64,000 nucleotides of DNA from Adiantum capillus-veneris (Eukaryota; Streptophyta; Polypodiopsida; Polypodiales; Pteridaceae): assembly GCA_014529385.2 (NCBI GenBank), contig CM043962.1, positions 38,719,098 to 38,783,097 of the forward strand. Direction: 5' to 3'. The notes beneath the pieces were generated by a model. The model saw only the letters and a program-made list of their open reading frames with translations, was not told the origin of the DNA and searched no databases. Positions 36,401 through 45,834 of the stretch are shown here, one piece after another (the stretch's first letter is position 1; every line of letters begins with the position of its first letter). The translations under genes were made by a program, and so were the position numbers.

Positions 36401-36688
36401 AGAAAACTCTTGATTCAATATTGGGCACCTTGCGCGAGAAAAAGTGGGATGACAGATACTCAAGCTTACAGTAATTGTTGGAAGGGTTATTGGGCTGTCA
36501 ACTATAAGGACCCACAAGTGTGGGAAACTATAGATGCAATTGTTTGGTCCTGGAGACCCAACAAAGAAGGACCATTTTCTAGAATAAAGATTCCAGAAAG
36601 ACATGCTCTAAAAGCCAAAGAAGGCCTCACTCGTGCACATCAGCCACACTTGGATCAAAGTTCAGATATGGTATCAAATGTGGAGTAG
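33458..36688 (+). pseudogene. DUF7869-type transposase-like gene with one frameshift and one stop
   Basis: Coding begins with the ATG at 33460, two bases inside a splice acceptor (TTTTTACTTACAG), so an upstream exon is likely. Three open segments (33460-34326, 34286-35398, 35399-36688) together make about 1070 residues. The N-terminal third resembles plant DUF8039-like domains (GEKVHMIL, LPFP, spaced hydrophobic strands). The centre has SKCNICSS and KSCRSLYY. The core has IIHDKMD near 35045, LLQLDNCAGENKN near 35465 and MVGHTHEDIDAMFSRF near 35575, which match the three acidic motifs of DUF7869 proteins, an RNase H-fold, DDE-transposase-like family. The C-terminal GDFLMLVPS to PVWLAMA segment is also typical. 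Segment 1 to 2 is a one-base frame change near an A6 run at about 34300; segments 2 and 3 are in one frame split by a TAG at 35396. Family name is from memory. Confidence 0.65.
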
Positions 36689-36742
36689 AATTATGTGGAG
36701 CTTCTATTGTGACTATACTAGTCAATTTGTAAACAAAATCCT

Positions 36743-37106
36743 ATGAGATTTTCACTTTATTTACTAGCCACACACCTCAATTTTTCCCACTTTAAGTGGA
36801 AAATTCCCAAATTACATGAATTCGGTCGATTTGGAGATTCCCATAATGTGAGATTTTTACCAAAATACCTAATATGGTCTTTAAAGGGTATTCTCAACTC
36901 TCTTCCAACAATAATGCCACCAAATCCAAAGGATACATATTACATCACGCCAAGTGTAGGAATGGAGGCCATCGGTGTAGTTCTCATGCAAAAAGACCCA
37001 AAAACATGCTACATGAGGCCAGTATACTTTGCAAGCAAAGTCATGACTGCTGCAGAGAAGGGCTACACTGATATGGAGAAGCTGGTATTCACAATTATGT
37101 TTGCGG
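36743..37106 (+). mobile_element. Ty3/gypsy element B, left piece (end of RT, start of RNase H)
   Basis: After a poorly matching start, the frame from about 36857 has LKGILNSLPTIMPPNPK and then PSVGMEAIGVVLMQKDPK and RPVYFASKVMTAAEKGY, the connection and RNase H start typical of Ty3/gypsy polyproteins. The first acidic residue position of RNase H is changed, as often in plant copies. The frame is cut at 37106 by element A and resumes in phase at 45840. The reverse transcriptase and everything 5' of it are missing, so element B is 5'-truncated, right after the transposase-like gene. Confidence 0.8.
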
Positions 37107-38251
37107 TGTGAGCGGGATGAAAACACACACAGCGCCTCTATAACGACCCGACACACACTCTTGGGAAGATACACACACACACTATGGGGCACCACTCAGC
37201 TTACACAACACACCTGACCGAGACAGGACACACACCTATGGAGTGAGAGGAGAGAGACGATCCGGTTACCCACTGCACACAGAGAGAGATACACACACAC
37301 ACACACCCAAAAAACTCAGCTCCAAAGGGGAGAATTTCTGATGTTTAGATACAATTGAGCTTGGGCCAACACCAATGGGGCAAACAGCTCACACAATATG
37401 GGTAAAAGATACCAGATACAATCACAAATTGGAGAAGAAGCTTCACTCACCGGAGAAGATTACACAGAAAAACAGCAGAAAAAGAGTGAGGAATTTGGCA
37501 AAATGGACAGCGCCATCACGTCCGGAATGGCCCAAAACCCCAGTCTACAATGTCAAAGTGCTCAAATCCGACATCGGATGAGCAGTTTACGGCCAAAACA
37601 GGCTCCAAAAACCCAAAAAACACACCTGCGGCTGTTCCTCCTCTCTTCTCCATGTTTTTTCTGGTCTTCTCTCTGTTTTTTCAGTTCCCACACTTAGCTT
37701 TATTAGTTGGGCACCCTTGGCCTTTTAGATGACCTCAAACGGACCCCGAACAGGCCAAAAACTGACCTCGCAGTGCATAGTTGTCACCTTTTTGCATCAT
37801 TTGCACACCTGGCACTCAGCTTTTTTCCAATAATGCATCTCGCCACCACCTGAAGTGGACCCAAAAATTGGTCCTAATGATGACCTTTCTGCATAACTCT
37901 CACAAGAAAACACCCACATTGTGTCTGTCCTCATCCGCGTGCAAATATTGACCTCGTTCGCCCTCCTGACGCCACTAGATGCCATCTGACGCACTTGCTG
38001 AGCTCACGTCGTCGGCCCGCGGATAGCTTCCTCGAGAAGTTTTACGCGCTACCAACTCCTCCTTATTGTAGAAAAAACACACTTGTACTGGTAATAGTGA
38101 AAATCGATGCACTGTGTACACCCTGTCCTACCTGTACACATGTGGGCCCCACATAACCACCTGGCTAAGGAAAATGGGCTATCCTTTATTTGATGCACCA
38201 TGCATGTATATGTACATATGCGCAATACCTTGCTCCAAAAAACTCCTGACA
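37107..38251 (-). repeat. 3' LTR of element A
   Basis: It is the same length as the right-hand copy (1145 bp) and starts and ends TG...CA on either strand. About 23 substitutions and no indels were counted by eye against the other LTR, near 2% divergence. Relative to the element it is the 3' LTR, because the genes run on the minus strand. Confidence 0.93.
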
Positions 38252-38275
38252 TAATTTGCCCATCCCCTAGCCTGC
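38252..38275 (-). promoter_or_regulatory. Polypurine tract of element A
   Basis: Read on the minus strand, AGGGGATGGGCAAATTA lies directly before the 3' LTR start TGTCAGG. Position and purine content fit the second-strand priming site. Confidence 0.6.
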
Positions 38276-38279
38276 TAGA

Positions 38280-39095
38280 TCATTCATGATCAGCAGCAGC
38301 AAAGAGAGATATGAGACTCGCCGCATCAAAGGTCTCCTCATCCTTCACAGACATCACTCGCTCTTCAAAAAACTCATCTTGCTCCACCATCATCAACCTG
38401 GCATGATACAACTTAAGACGCAATCCATTTACCCTTGACGTATATAAAATCCCATCCAGGTTAGCCAATTGATATGTACCATTCGGGAAACACTCCACTA
38501 CCTTGAAAGGGCCTTCCCACTTAATTTGAAACTTCTTTTGGAAGGTGTTGTCCAACTTACTATTGTAGCGCAAAACCAAGTCATGTTTCTTGATACCCTT
38601 ACTTTTAACCTTTTCATTTATCTTTGCCAAAGCCTTATCCTGCATCTGCCCATAATGTTCCAATGCGCTCATCCTATCCAACTGGACCTCTTGTAACTGC
38701 AAGAGCCTCTCTTTGAATGCATCACTAGGCGGCCCAAGCAACTTCTCTAACATCTTGACCGCAGGCAACTCTACTTCCACAGGCAATAGTGCTTCTTTTC
38801 CATACACCAAATGAAATGGAGTAAACCCTGTACCTGTCTTCACCGAAGTACGGTAAGCCCATAATGCACTAGGCAATTCCAAATCCCAATTCTTTCCTTG
38901 GTGCTCTGTCACCTTCGAAAGAATCTGTACCAACTCACCATTGAATCTTTCATTTAAGCCATTACACTGTGGGTAATAAGGAGTGGTATGCTGGTGCCTA
39001 ATCTTCATCTTTGTGCATAAGAAGTCTAGCAGTTTAGCTCTAGATCCTGGCCCCTTATCTGAAAGTAGCTCTAATGGCACCCAAACTTGCAACAT
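38280..39095 (-). pseudogene. Element A integrase, catalytic and C-terminal part
   Basis: The frame opens with VPLELLSDKGPGSRAKLLDF, which carries the second catalytic Asp, then YYPQCNGLNERFNGEL with the catalytic Glu. The C-terminal part has the usual EALLPVEVELP, a coiled segment, and KWEGPFKVVECFPNGTYQL, the GPF/Y module that ends many Ty3/gypsy integrases. The rest of the integrase is in the next frame (39071-40420); a one-base loss in a G run near 39078 separates them. The stop at 38280 is the natural end of pol, 28 bases before the 3' LTR. Confidence 0.85.
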
Positions 39096-40420
39096 ATTTC
39101 ATCATACACAAATTTTGCCACATCCTTTGCAGTGATCTGTTTTACTGCTATAGCCTCTGCCCATCTAGAGAGATAGTCCACTGCCGTCAAGATATAGCTT
39201 TTGCCCCTACTTGTGATAGGTAACGGGCCTATTGCATCAATCCCCCACTTTTCAAACACATCAAACGCCATAATGGTTTTTCGTAGCTCTGGCTTCAACA
39301 CTCTCTTCCCAAATGCTTGACACCTATTGCAAGACCTACACCAATGGTGAACATCCTTATGCAAACTAGGCCATACATACCCCTCTTGCAAAATCTTATG
39401 CAAGGTGATCTTTAGAGCAAAATGGCCACCACATGCGCCTTCATGATTCTCTTCCAACACTCTGTAAAGCTCCTCCCGCCAAGGTACACGTCTCAACACG
39501 AGATCAGCCCCTTTCATGTATAAGACATCACCAATCAATTTGTACCTGTATGCTCTACGCACAAAGCCATACTTCTTAGACTTCTGAATCTCCTTTGGAA
39601 TGATTCCTGTTAGCAAAAACTCCTCTTCTTGAGCCAAACTTTCCCGGCCATGATAAAGAGGTAAATTGGTCCTCAACACGAATAGCTCCCCAATCATGCC
39701 TTGAGCTGCTTCATGTGCCTCTCCATTTAGAGCACGTTCAATGTGTCTGATGCTCCATGCTTCAAACTTTTTTAACAAGCCTTTAATTCTAAAGCACATT
39801 TCCTTCAATGAGGTGTTCTTGCTCTTCCACACACCCAGCACTTGCTTCACCACTAACAAGGCATCACCTTTTATGCTCAACCTTCGAACCCCATGCTTCA
39901 AACAAATGTGTAATCCGGCTTCCAATGTAGCATATTCAACCTCATTGTTACTATGCGCATCCAATTTGAACCCTCTCTTGCATACTAGGTTCCCCTCTGG
40001 ATCATAAAGTGCTATACCCCCTGAAGCTGCATCGTGGCTCTTTCTGTATGAACCATCAAAGAACAACACATGTGCATTGCTGATCTGTGGAACTTCTTCA
40101 ACTACCTTTCTCACCACCTCTTCCTTAACAATAAGGGGATTCTCCTTGTAGGTCAACAAATCAGCTAGGGTAGCCCTTGTACTATCTTCCACTAGAAAAG
40201 AGAACTCAAACTCTTGCAGCTCAATTACCCATTTCTTCACCACATTTGACATGTTAGTACCATTAATTAACTGTGGCAAAAAGGCATAACTCGTCAAGAA
40301 AACAAAAGGCCGTGGTAGCAAGTAATGACGAAATCGTCGACAAGCAAATATTACACTGGCCATCACTAGCTCTACTCCGATAACTTTCTCTCCGCTACCA
40401 ACTTCACTCGGCTTGCACAA
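39071..40420 (-). pseudogene. Element A RNase H end, second RNase H, and integrase N-terminus
   Basis: The first part (VIFACRRFRHYLL, KKWVIELQEFEFSF, DLLTYK) is the end of the first RNase H and the connector. HVLFFDGSYRKSHDAASGGI and NNEVEYATLEAGL form a second RNase H of the archaeal type, with its Asp, Glu and later Asp (KGDALLVV). Then come H-x-x-x-G-x-H (EGACGGHFA) and CRSCNRCQ, the zinc-binding module of integrase, and the first catalytic Asp in KWGIDAIGPL. The frame is entered by a one-base change near 40395 and left by another near 39078. Confidence 0.85.
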
Positions 40421-40962
40421 TACACTGGCCTCATATAATGGCTGCCCTTCCCCTTTTGCAATAGCATAGCTCCAATGGCATCATCCCCTACTGATGGATT
40501 TACATAAAAAACTTTCTTCCAATCAGGAGCCTGCATGGCTGACAAACCCCCTAACACCTCTTTCACCTCTTGAAACACTTCTTCACACTTGTCATCCCAT
40601 TGCAATGGATCATGCTTTGCCACTTGTTGTAATGGATAAAGAATCTGAGAAGACAATGGAATAAACCTTGCCATGTACTTCACTTTGTGTATAAAGGTTG
40701 CCAATTGCTTCGTACTCGTAGGTGATGGAAGAAGAATAATAGACTTAACCTTGTCTGGATCAGCCTCAATGCCATTTTCTGACACCATGTGGCCCAATAA
40801 CTTCACCCTTGGCTGTGCTAGATGACATTTCTTTGGATTTAGTTGTCCTCCACATTCATCATATCGAGCCAATACCATCTGCAGCTTCTCATGGTGTTCA
40901 GCCCTACTGCTATAAACACAGAAGTCATCCATAAAAGCTTTAACACAACTACCAATGAATGG
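40372..40962 (-). pseudogene. Element A reverse transcriptase palm and thumb, first RNase H start
   Basis: The frame carries AFMDDFCVYS, the YxDD-box equivalent, then HEKLQMVL and KCHLAQPRVKLLGHMVS (thumb), and DPLQWDDKCEEVF followed by the RNase H start. It is in the same frame as the upstream pol segment and is separated from it only by a TAA at 40963-40965. At its end a frameshift (apparently one lost G near 40395) moves reading to the next segment. Confidence 0.85.
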
Positions 40963-42552
40963 TTACAACACCCAATTCGCTCTCTCTTGATAGAAGGAAG
41001 GTCCATTTGACAACCCAAATGGCAATACTGTGTAGCAATAGCAGCCCCATGGCGTAATAAAAGTGGTCTTTGTGCGGTCTTTAAGAGCAATCTTCAATTG
41101 AAAATAGCCTGAAAAACCATCACACACACTGTACCTCTCATAACGTGCCACTGAATCCAAGATCTGATCGATGAATGGAAGAGGATATGAGTTCTTCTTA
41201 GTGGCTGCGTTTAAGGGTTTAAAATCCACACAAATTCTCCACTTCCCATCCTTCTTTGGACTGACTACAACTGGACTCACCCATTCTGTGGTCTCCACTG
41301 GAACTATGAACCCTGCCTTCAATAACTTGTCCACCTCTACCCGCAAGGCTTCCATTTGCTCTTGACCCATCCTTCTTAGCCTTTGCCGCACTGGCTTAGC
41401 ACCTTCTTTCAGCTCTATATGCATCTCTTTGCCCTTGAACCCTCTGATCTCTTCATATGAAGTAATGAACAAATCAGGAAAACTAGCCAGCATGTGCAAA
41501 TATATGTCCTTCTCCATAGCTGAGAGGTCTCCACTAATCATTTGCGTCATTAATTCCTGCTTCTTTGACAACTCAACCTTGGTTTGCATCAGCCCTTCAA
41601 TCACTTCATAAGGCCCTTCACTTTCATCTTCAACCTCATTCGCAAATGCAACTAAGCCAATCTCCTGGACTTCTTTGTCCATCAAAAGAAATGCAACATC
41701 AGCATCCTCATCACTGCTGGTAGTGCTATCACTGTCCTCATCTGTCACCGTGGAAGAGTCTTCATCACTAGAGTCATCCTCATCTTGATAAAGCTCCTCT
41801 AATCGTTTCCTTGTGTCCATATTATAAAGCTTCTTGGTACCTGTCTTTCCATAGAGGCTAATCGTACCATGTCGCCAATCTTGAACAGCTCCCACTGCAC
41901 GTAACCATGGTCTGCCCAGTATAATAGGATATGCTCCCAATCCTGCTAGCATCACATGAAAATCAACCACTGCCTTTGCATCATATGCCTCCACTTCTAA
42001 GCTCTTTACAACACCCAAGCATTTTACTTTTTGATGGTTTGCCAATCTGATCCGAAAACCTGACACCCCAGCCACTGTGAGACCCATCTTCTCAACGCAT
42101 GAGTGTGTTATGACGCATATTTGGGCTCCGCCATCCACATAACCTTGTCCCAAATTTTTCCTTTTATGCCACACATATACTATTGGACAAATGTCTGGTA
42201 GCTCGTCCATTGCCAACACCTTCACTGAACCTCTCTCTGGCTCTTTATTCATTGGGTTAACCATCCTCTTCCACTGTCGCTTTAGCTTAGGCACCATCTC
42301 TATAAGCTGCCCAAAAGTAACATCTACCTTCCTGCTCGTCAGATCCTCCTTCAAGTCATAGCTTAATTGCCCATCCCCTAGTGGAAAATCTGAAACATGA
42401 AACTTTCGACGAGCTCTCCTTTTCCTCTTGGCCTTGACATCCTCGCCTTCATGGCTCTTCCCTTTCTTCTTACTAGGACCTGGGGCACTTCTTCCTTCCT
42501 TATCCTCTGTGGTCCTCTTCCCAATAGGCATCACTAATGTATCCTCTAGCTT
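40963..42552 (-). CDS. Element A pol: protease and reverse transcriptase fingers
   Basis: The segment follows gag in the same frame after a TGA; the first ATG is at 42519. A basic region is followed by the protease, with GYVDGGAQICVIT in place of the usual D-(S/T)-G-A and a downstream AYPIILGRPWLRA flap-like strand. An acidic Ser/Asp-rich linker follows. The reverse transcriptase begins with RMGQEQMEALRVEVDKLLKA and has SPVVVSPKKDGKWRICVDF and YSVCDGFSGYFQLKI with the first catalytic Asp, then VLPFGLSNGPSFYQ. It stops at a TAA (40963) just before the MDD box. Confidence 0.88.
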   Translation of the reverse strand, partial: KLEDTLVMPIGKRTTEDKEGRSAPGPSKKKGKSHEGEDVKAKRKRRARRKFHVSDFPLGDGQLSYDLKEDLTSRKVDVTFGQLIEMVPKLKRQWKRMVNPMNKEPERGSVKVLAMDELPDICPIVYVWHKRKNLGQGYVDGGAQICVITHSCVEKMGLTVAGVSGFRIRLANHQKVKCLGVVKSLEVEAYDAKAVVDFHVMLAGLGAYPIILGRPWLRAVGAVQDWRHGTISLYGKTGTKKLYNMDTRKRLEELYQDEDDSSDEDSSTVTDEDSDSTTSSDEDADVAFLLMDKEVQEIGLVAFANEVEDESEGPYEVIEGLMQTKVELSKKQELMTQMISGDLSAMEKDIYLHMLASFPDLFITSYEEIRGFKGKEMHIELKEGAKPVRQRLRRMGQEQMEALRVEVDKLLKAGFIVPVETTEWVSPVVVSPKKDGKWRICVDFKPLNAATKKNSYPLPFIDQILDSVARYERYSVCDGFSGYFQLKIALKDRTKTTFITPWGCYCYTVLPFGLSNGPSFYQERANWVL

Positions 42553-43629
42553 TCATGCCTTCTCCAAGGTGACTACACTTAGCACTTTTGTCTTTCCCTT
42601 TTCCTCCTGGGTCAGTCCACTGGTTCCTTCGTCTCCCTTAATTTCGATGCCATAATCATTTGACCTAGTTAGCACCTGTCTTGGCAATGGATACATGTCT
42701 CCCCCCATCCTTGGTGGCTTATCACATTGCGGGCTGATGTGACCCAACTCTCCACAATTATAACATGTGGGCGTCTGCCTCCAAAACCTACCATTGCTTT
42801 GTCCAACACCATTCCTAGGCCTTTCTTCACCTCCTTGCTGATTTGCAAACCTCCCTCGACCTCGATTATTTCCCACTTGACCTAGCATGTTTAGGCTAAG
42901 ATTCTTCATCAAATCTACCATTTGCATCATGTCTTGCCTTAGCCCATCATCTTGCACTGCTGTAGTGACCACTGCTGGCATAACCTGAGTACTAACAGGA
43001 ACTACTGGTTCGTGATGAACCCCTGACATGCGACCTTGTAAAGACTCTATAGGCTGAAATTCAGACCTCATGGGCAAAGACTCCACCCCTAACTGGCTCA
43101 TTTTCCTCAACTTCCACTCTTTGTTCCTTGATACCTCTAGTGCATCTTCATATGTCCTAGGCTTCTTTAGCTCCACTCTCCAACGTATATTCTCCCAAAG
43201 ACCAGCCAAGAACCTGTCCTTCTTCATCATGTCAGGCGGGGGTATCTGTGCTGCTAAAGCCTTGCACATTCGCTCCCATGCCAATGAAAACTTACGTATG
43301 TATGCATCTACTGGCTCACCTTCCTTTTGCACCAAAGCCTGTACTTCTTGCCACACCTTGTCAGGATCTTCTATCTTCACAAACTCCACTTCCAACCCAT
43401 GTCGTAGATTGTCCCAACTCAACCTTACAGGTGGATCAGCCACACGCAACTCCTCTTCAGATGCTTTAGACCAAACTCGTGCATCACTCTTCAAACAAAT
43501 TTGGAGAAGGCGTAACATTTGCGTAGGGTCATGAATCTGGTTGCTAATGCAGGCAACCTCCATCTTTTCCAAAAATTCTTCCACATCTTCATCACTTCTT
43601 CCATGAAACTCTGGATAAGAGAAAGCCAT
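42553..43629 (-). CDS. Element A gag with CCHC zinc knuckle
   Basis: The 358-residue frame starts with MAFSYPEFHGRSDED, has the helical retrotransposon gag core (RLLQICLKSDARVW, YIRKFSLAWERMC, FLAGLWENIRWRV), a Gly/Arg/Gln-rich stretch, and a CX2CX4HX4C knuckle, CYNCGELGHISPQC, near residue 290. It should form the particle and bind element RNA. Gag ends at a single TGA that lies in frame with pol. Confidence 0.93.
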   Translation of the reverse strand: MAFSYPEFHGRSDEDVEEFLEKMEVACISNQIHDPTQMLRLLQICLKSDARVWSKASEEELRVADPPVRLSWDNLRHGLEVEFVKIEDPDKVWQEVQALVQKEGEPVDAYIRKFSLAWERMCKALAAQIPPPDMMKKDRFLAGLWENIRWRVELKKPRTYEDALEVSRNKEWKLRKMSQLGVESLPMRSEFQPIESLQGRMSGVHHEPVVPVSTQVMPAVVTTAVQDDGLRQDMMQMVDLMKNLSLNMLGQVGNNRGRGRFANQQGGEERPRNGVGQSNGRFWRQTPTCYNCGELGHISPQCDKPPRMGGDMYPLPRQVLTRSNDYGIEIKGDEGTSGLTQEEKGKTKVLSVVTLEKA

Positions 43630-44689
43630 GGCTACCCAAGTTATGATGCTTTGAGAACCCCTTCAAACACACGTGCAAGAACCCAAGACGTTTGACTACC
43701 CAATCCCCAGAAACTTCAATGGAGCTCAACTTTAGATAAGGAGAAACACATGCACATCAAATGAGTTTTCATAGTTGATCATTGGAATTACAATAGGCAA
43801 AGGACATTCCAGGATCTCTCTTAATCTTCTTGGCCCGAACATAAAGACTATGCGCTGTTGGAAAAAAATCTTCCTGGACACATGAACATTTATCTGGATT
43901 CTCTGAGTTTAATGAAAAGGAGTGAATTGAGGGCCATTTTGATCATCCATTAAAGTTAACCATGCAGCTCCCAAGAAAGCACACCTGTCTTATCCTCTGA
44001 TTTTGCCAAAATTTCGGCAGCATAACAGCATAAATGGATCAAAAGACCAAGAAACCAGCTATCACAACTCGGAAAAATTTTGGTAGAGTTTCCCCAGAAG
44101 TAGAGCAGTGAGAACCCAAAATATAGACCGTATATGTATGCATAAACTGCCAACAATAGAACCCGAGCATCAAGTAGGACTCACTAGTACATAGCCTATG
44201 GCGAGGTCACAAAAAGGGTGCTCTAGCTACCTGTATCACCGAAAGGATCTCCACATTTGAGAATCCCCCAGCTCAATAAAAACCTCACGCTATCGACCCT
44301 CACACGAAGGCTAATGCAAATCGCGTATAGTCAAGTCTCAGAAATGACTATCTTCCAGACCAAGTCTCAGAAATGGCTGGGACTGCCAAATACAACCAAG
44401 TATGGCTCCACAAATGCATACAATGGCAATTTCCACAAGTAACGTACAATCCAGTAGACAATGCGCTCAAATAGGCGCCAAGTGATGCATACCCACAACA
44501 ACTGCAAGTGACATCACTGCTAGTATATCAATGTACTCCAGCTACCTGTACCTATGTGAATCACCTGTACCTGTACCTGTCCCTATAACCTGTAACGTGT
44601 AACCTGTAACCTGTAGCCCTGAATCTCGAAGCTTGAAGCTCGAAGCAGAAGGTACTCGAAGAAGATCCTCCGTGGGGGCGCCAAAAGAA
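43630..44689 (-). other. Element A 5' leader
   Basis: About 1.06 kb separates the 5' LTR from the gag start. No coding frame of note is present; the length is ordinary for an LTR retrotransposon leader. Confidence 0.7.
44664..44683 (-). promoter_or_regulatory. Primer-binding site of element A
   Basis: On the minus strand, TGGCGCCCCCACG starts six bases after the 5' LTR end. TGGCGCC is the beginning of many plant Ty3/gypsy primer-binding sites, complementary to the CCA-ended 3' terminus of a tRNA. Which tRNA was not determined. Confidence 0.65.
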
Positions 44690-45834
44690 TGTGAGCGGGA
44701 TGAAAACACACACAGCGCCTCTATAACGACCCGACACACACTCTTGGGAAGATACACACACACACTATGGGGCACCACTCGGCTTACACAACACACCTGG
44801 CCGAGACAGGACACACACCTATGGAGTGAGAGGAGAGAGACGATCCGGTTACCCACTCCACACAGAGAGAGATACACACACACACACACCCAAAAAACTC
44901 AGCTCCAAAGGGGATAATTTCTGATGTTTAGATACAATTGAGCTTGAGCCAACACCAATGGGGCAAACAGCTCACACAATATGGGTAAAAGATACCAGAT
45001 ACAATCACAAATTGGAGAAGAAGCTTCACTCACCGGAGAAGATTACACAAAAAAACAGCAGAAAAAGAGTGAGGAATTTGGCAAAATGGACAGCACCATC
45101 GCGTTCGGAATGGCCCAAAACCCCAGTCTACAATGTCAAAGTGCTCAAATCCAACATCGGATGAGCAGTTTACGGCCAAAACAGGCTCCAAAAACCCAAA
45201 AAACACACCTGCGGCTGTTCCTCCTCTCTTCTCCACGTTTTTTCTGGTCTTCTCTCTGTTTTTTCAGTTCCCACACTTAGCTGTATTAGTTGGGCACCCT
45301 TGGCCTTTTAGATGACCTCAAACGGACCCAGAACAGGCCAAAAGCTGACCTCGCAGTGCATAGTTGTCACCTTTTTGCATCATTTGCACACCTGGCACTC
45401 AGCTTTTTTCCAACAATGCATCTCGCCACCACGTGAAGTGGCCCCAAAAAGTGGTCCTAATGATGACCTTTCTGCATAACTCTCACAAGAAAACACCCAC
45501 GTTGTGTCCGTCCTCATCCACGTGCAAATATTGACCTCGTTCGCCCTCCTGACGCCACTAGATGCCATCTGACGCACTTGCTGACCTCACGTCGTCGGCC
45601 CGCGGATAGCTTCCTCGAGAAGTTTTACGCGCTACCAACTCCTCCTTATTGTAGAAAAAACACACTGGTACTGGTAATAGTGAAAATCGATGCACTGTGT
45701 ACACCCTGTCCTACCTGTACACATGTGGGCCCCACATAACCACCTGGCTAAGGAAAATGGGCTATCCTTTATTTGATGCACCATGCATGTATATGTACAT
45801 ATGCGCAATACCTTGCTCCAAAAAACTCCTGACA
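44690..45834 (-). repeat. 5' LTR of element A
   Basis: It has the same length and ends as the left-hand LTR. On the minus strand it begins TGTCAGGAG and ends CCCGCTCACA. No convincing TATA box was found in it by eye. Confidence 0.93.

Larger units (their letters stand above)
37107..45834 (-). mobile_element. Complete Ty3/gypsy LTR retrotransposon (element A), minus strand
   Basis: The 8.73-kb element has two 1145-bp LTRs, a primer-binding site, a polypurine tract, a gag frame with a CCHC knuckle, and pol in the order protease, reverse transcriptase, RNase H, second (archaeal-like) RNase H, integrase. That order and the two RNase H domains point to the Tat-like group of plant Ty3/gypsy elements. 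It is inserted in element B, with GCGG (or GCGGT, if the LTR edge is moved one base) repeated on both sides. Its pol carries one in-frame stop and two one-base frame changes, so this copy cannot make the whole polyprotein. Confidence 0.93.

Noticed and set aside
37270-37310. CA-rich open frames in the element A LTRs (also 44633-44917)
   Set aside because: They lie in LTRs, appear in both copies, and contain only low-complexity His/Thr runs.
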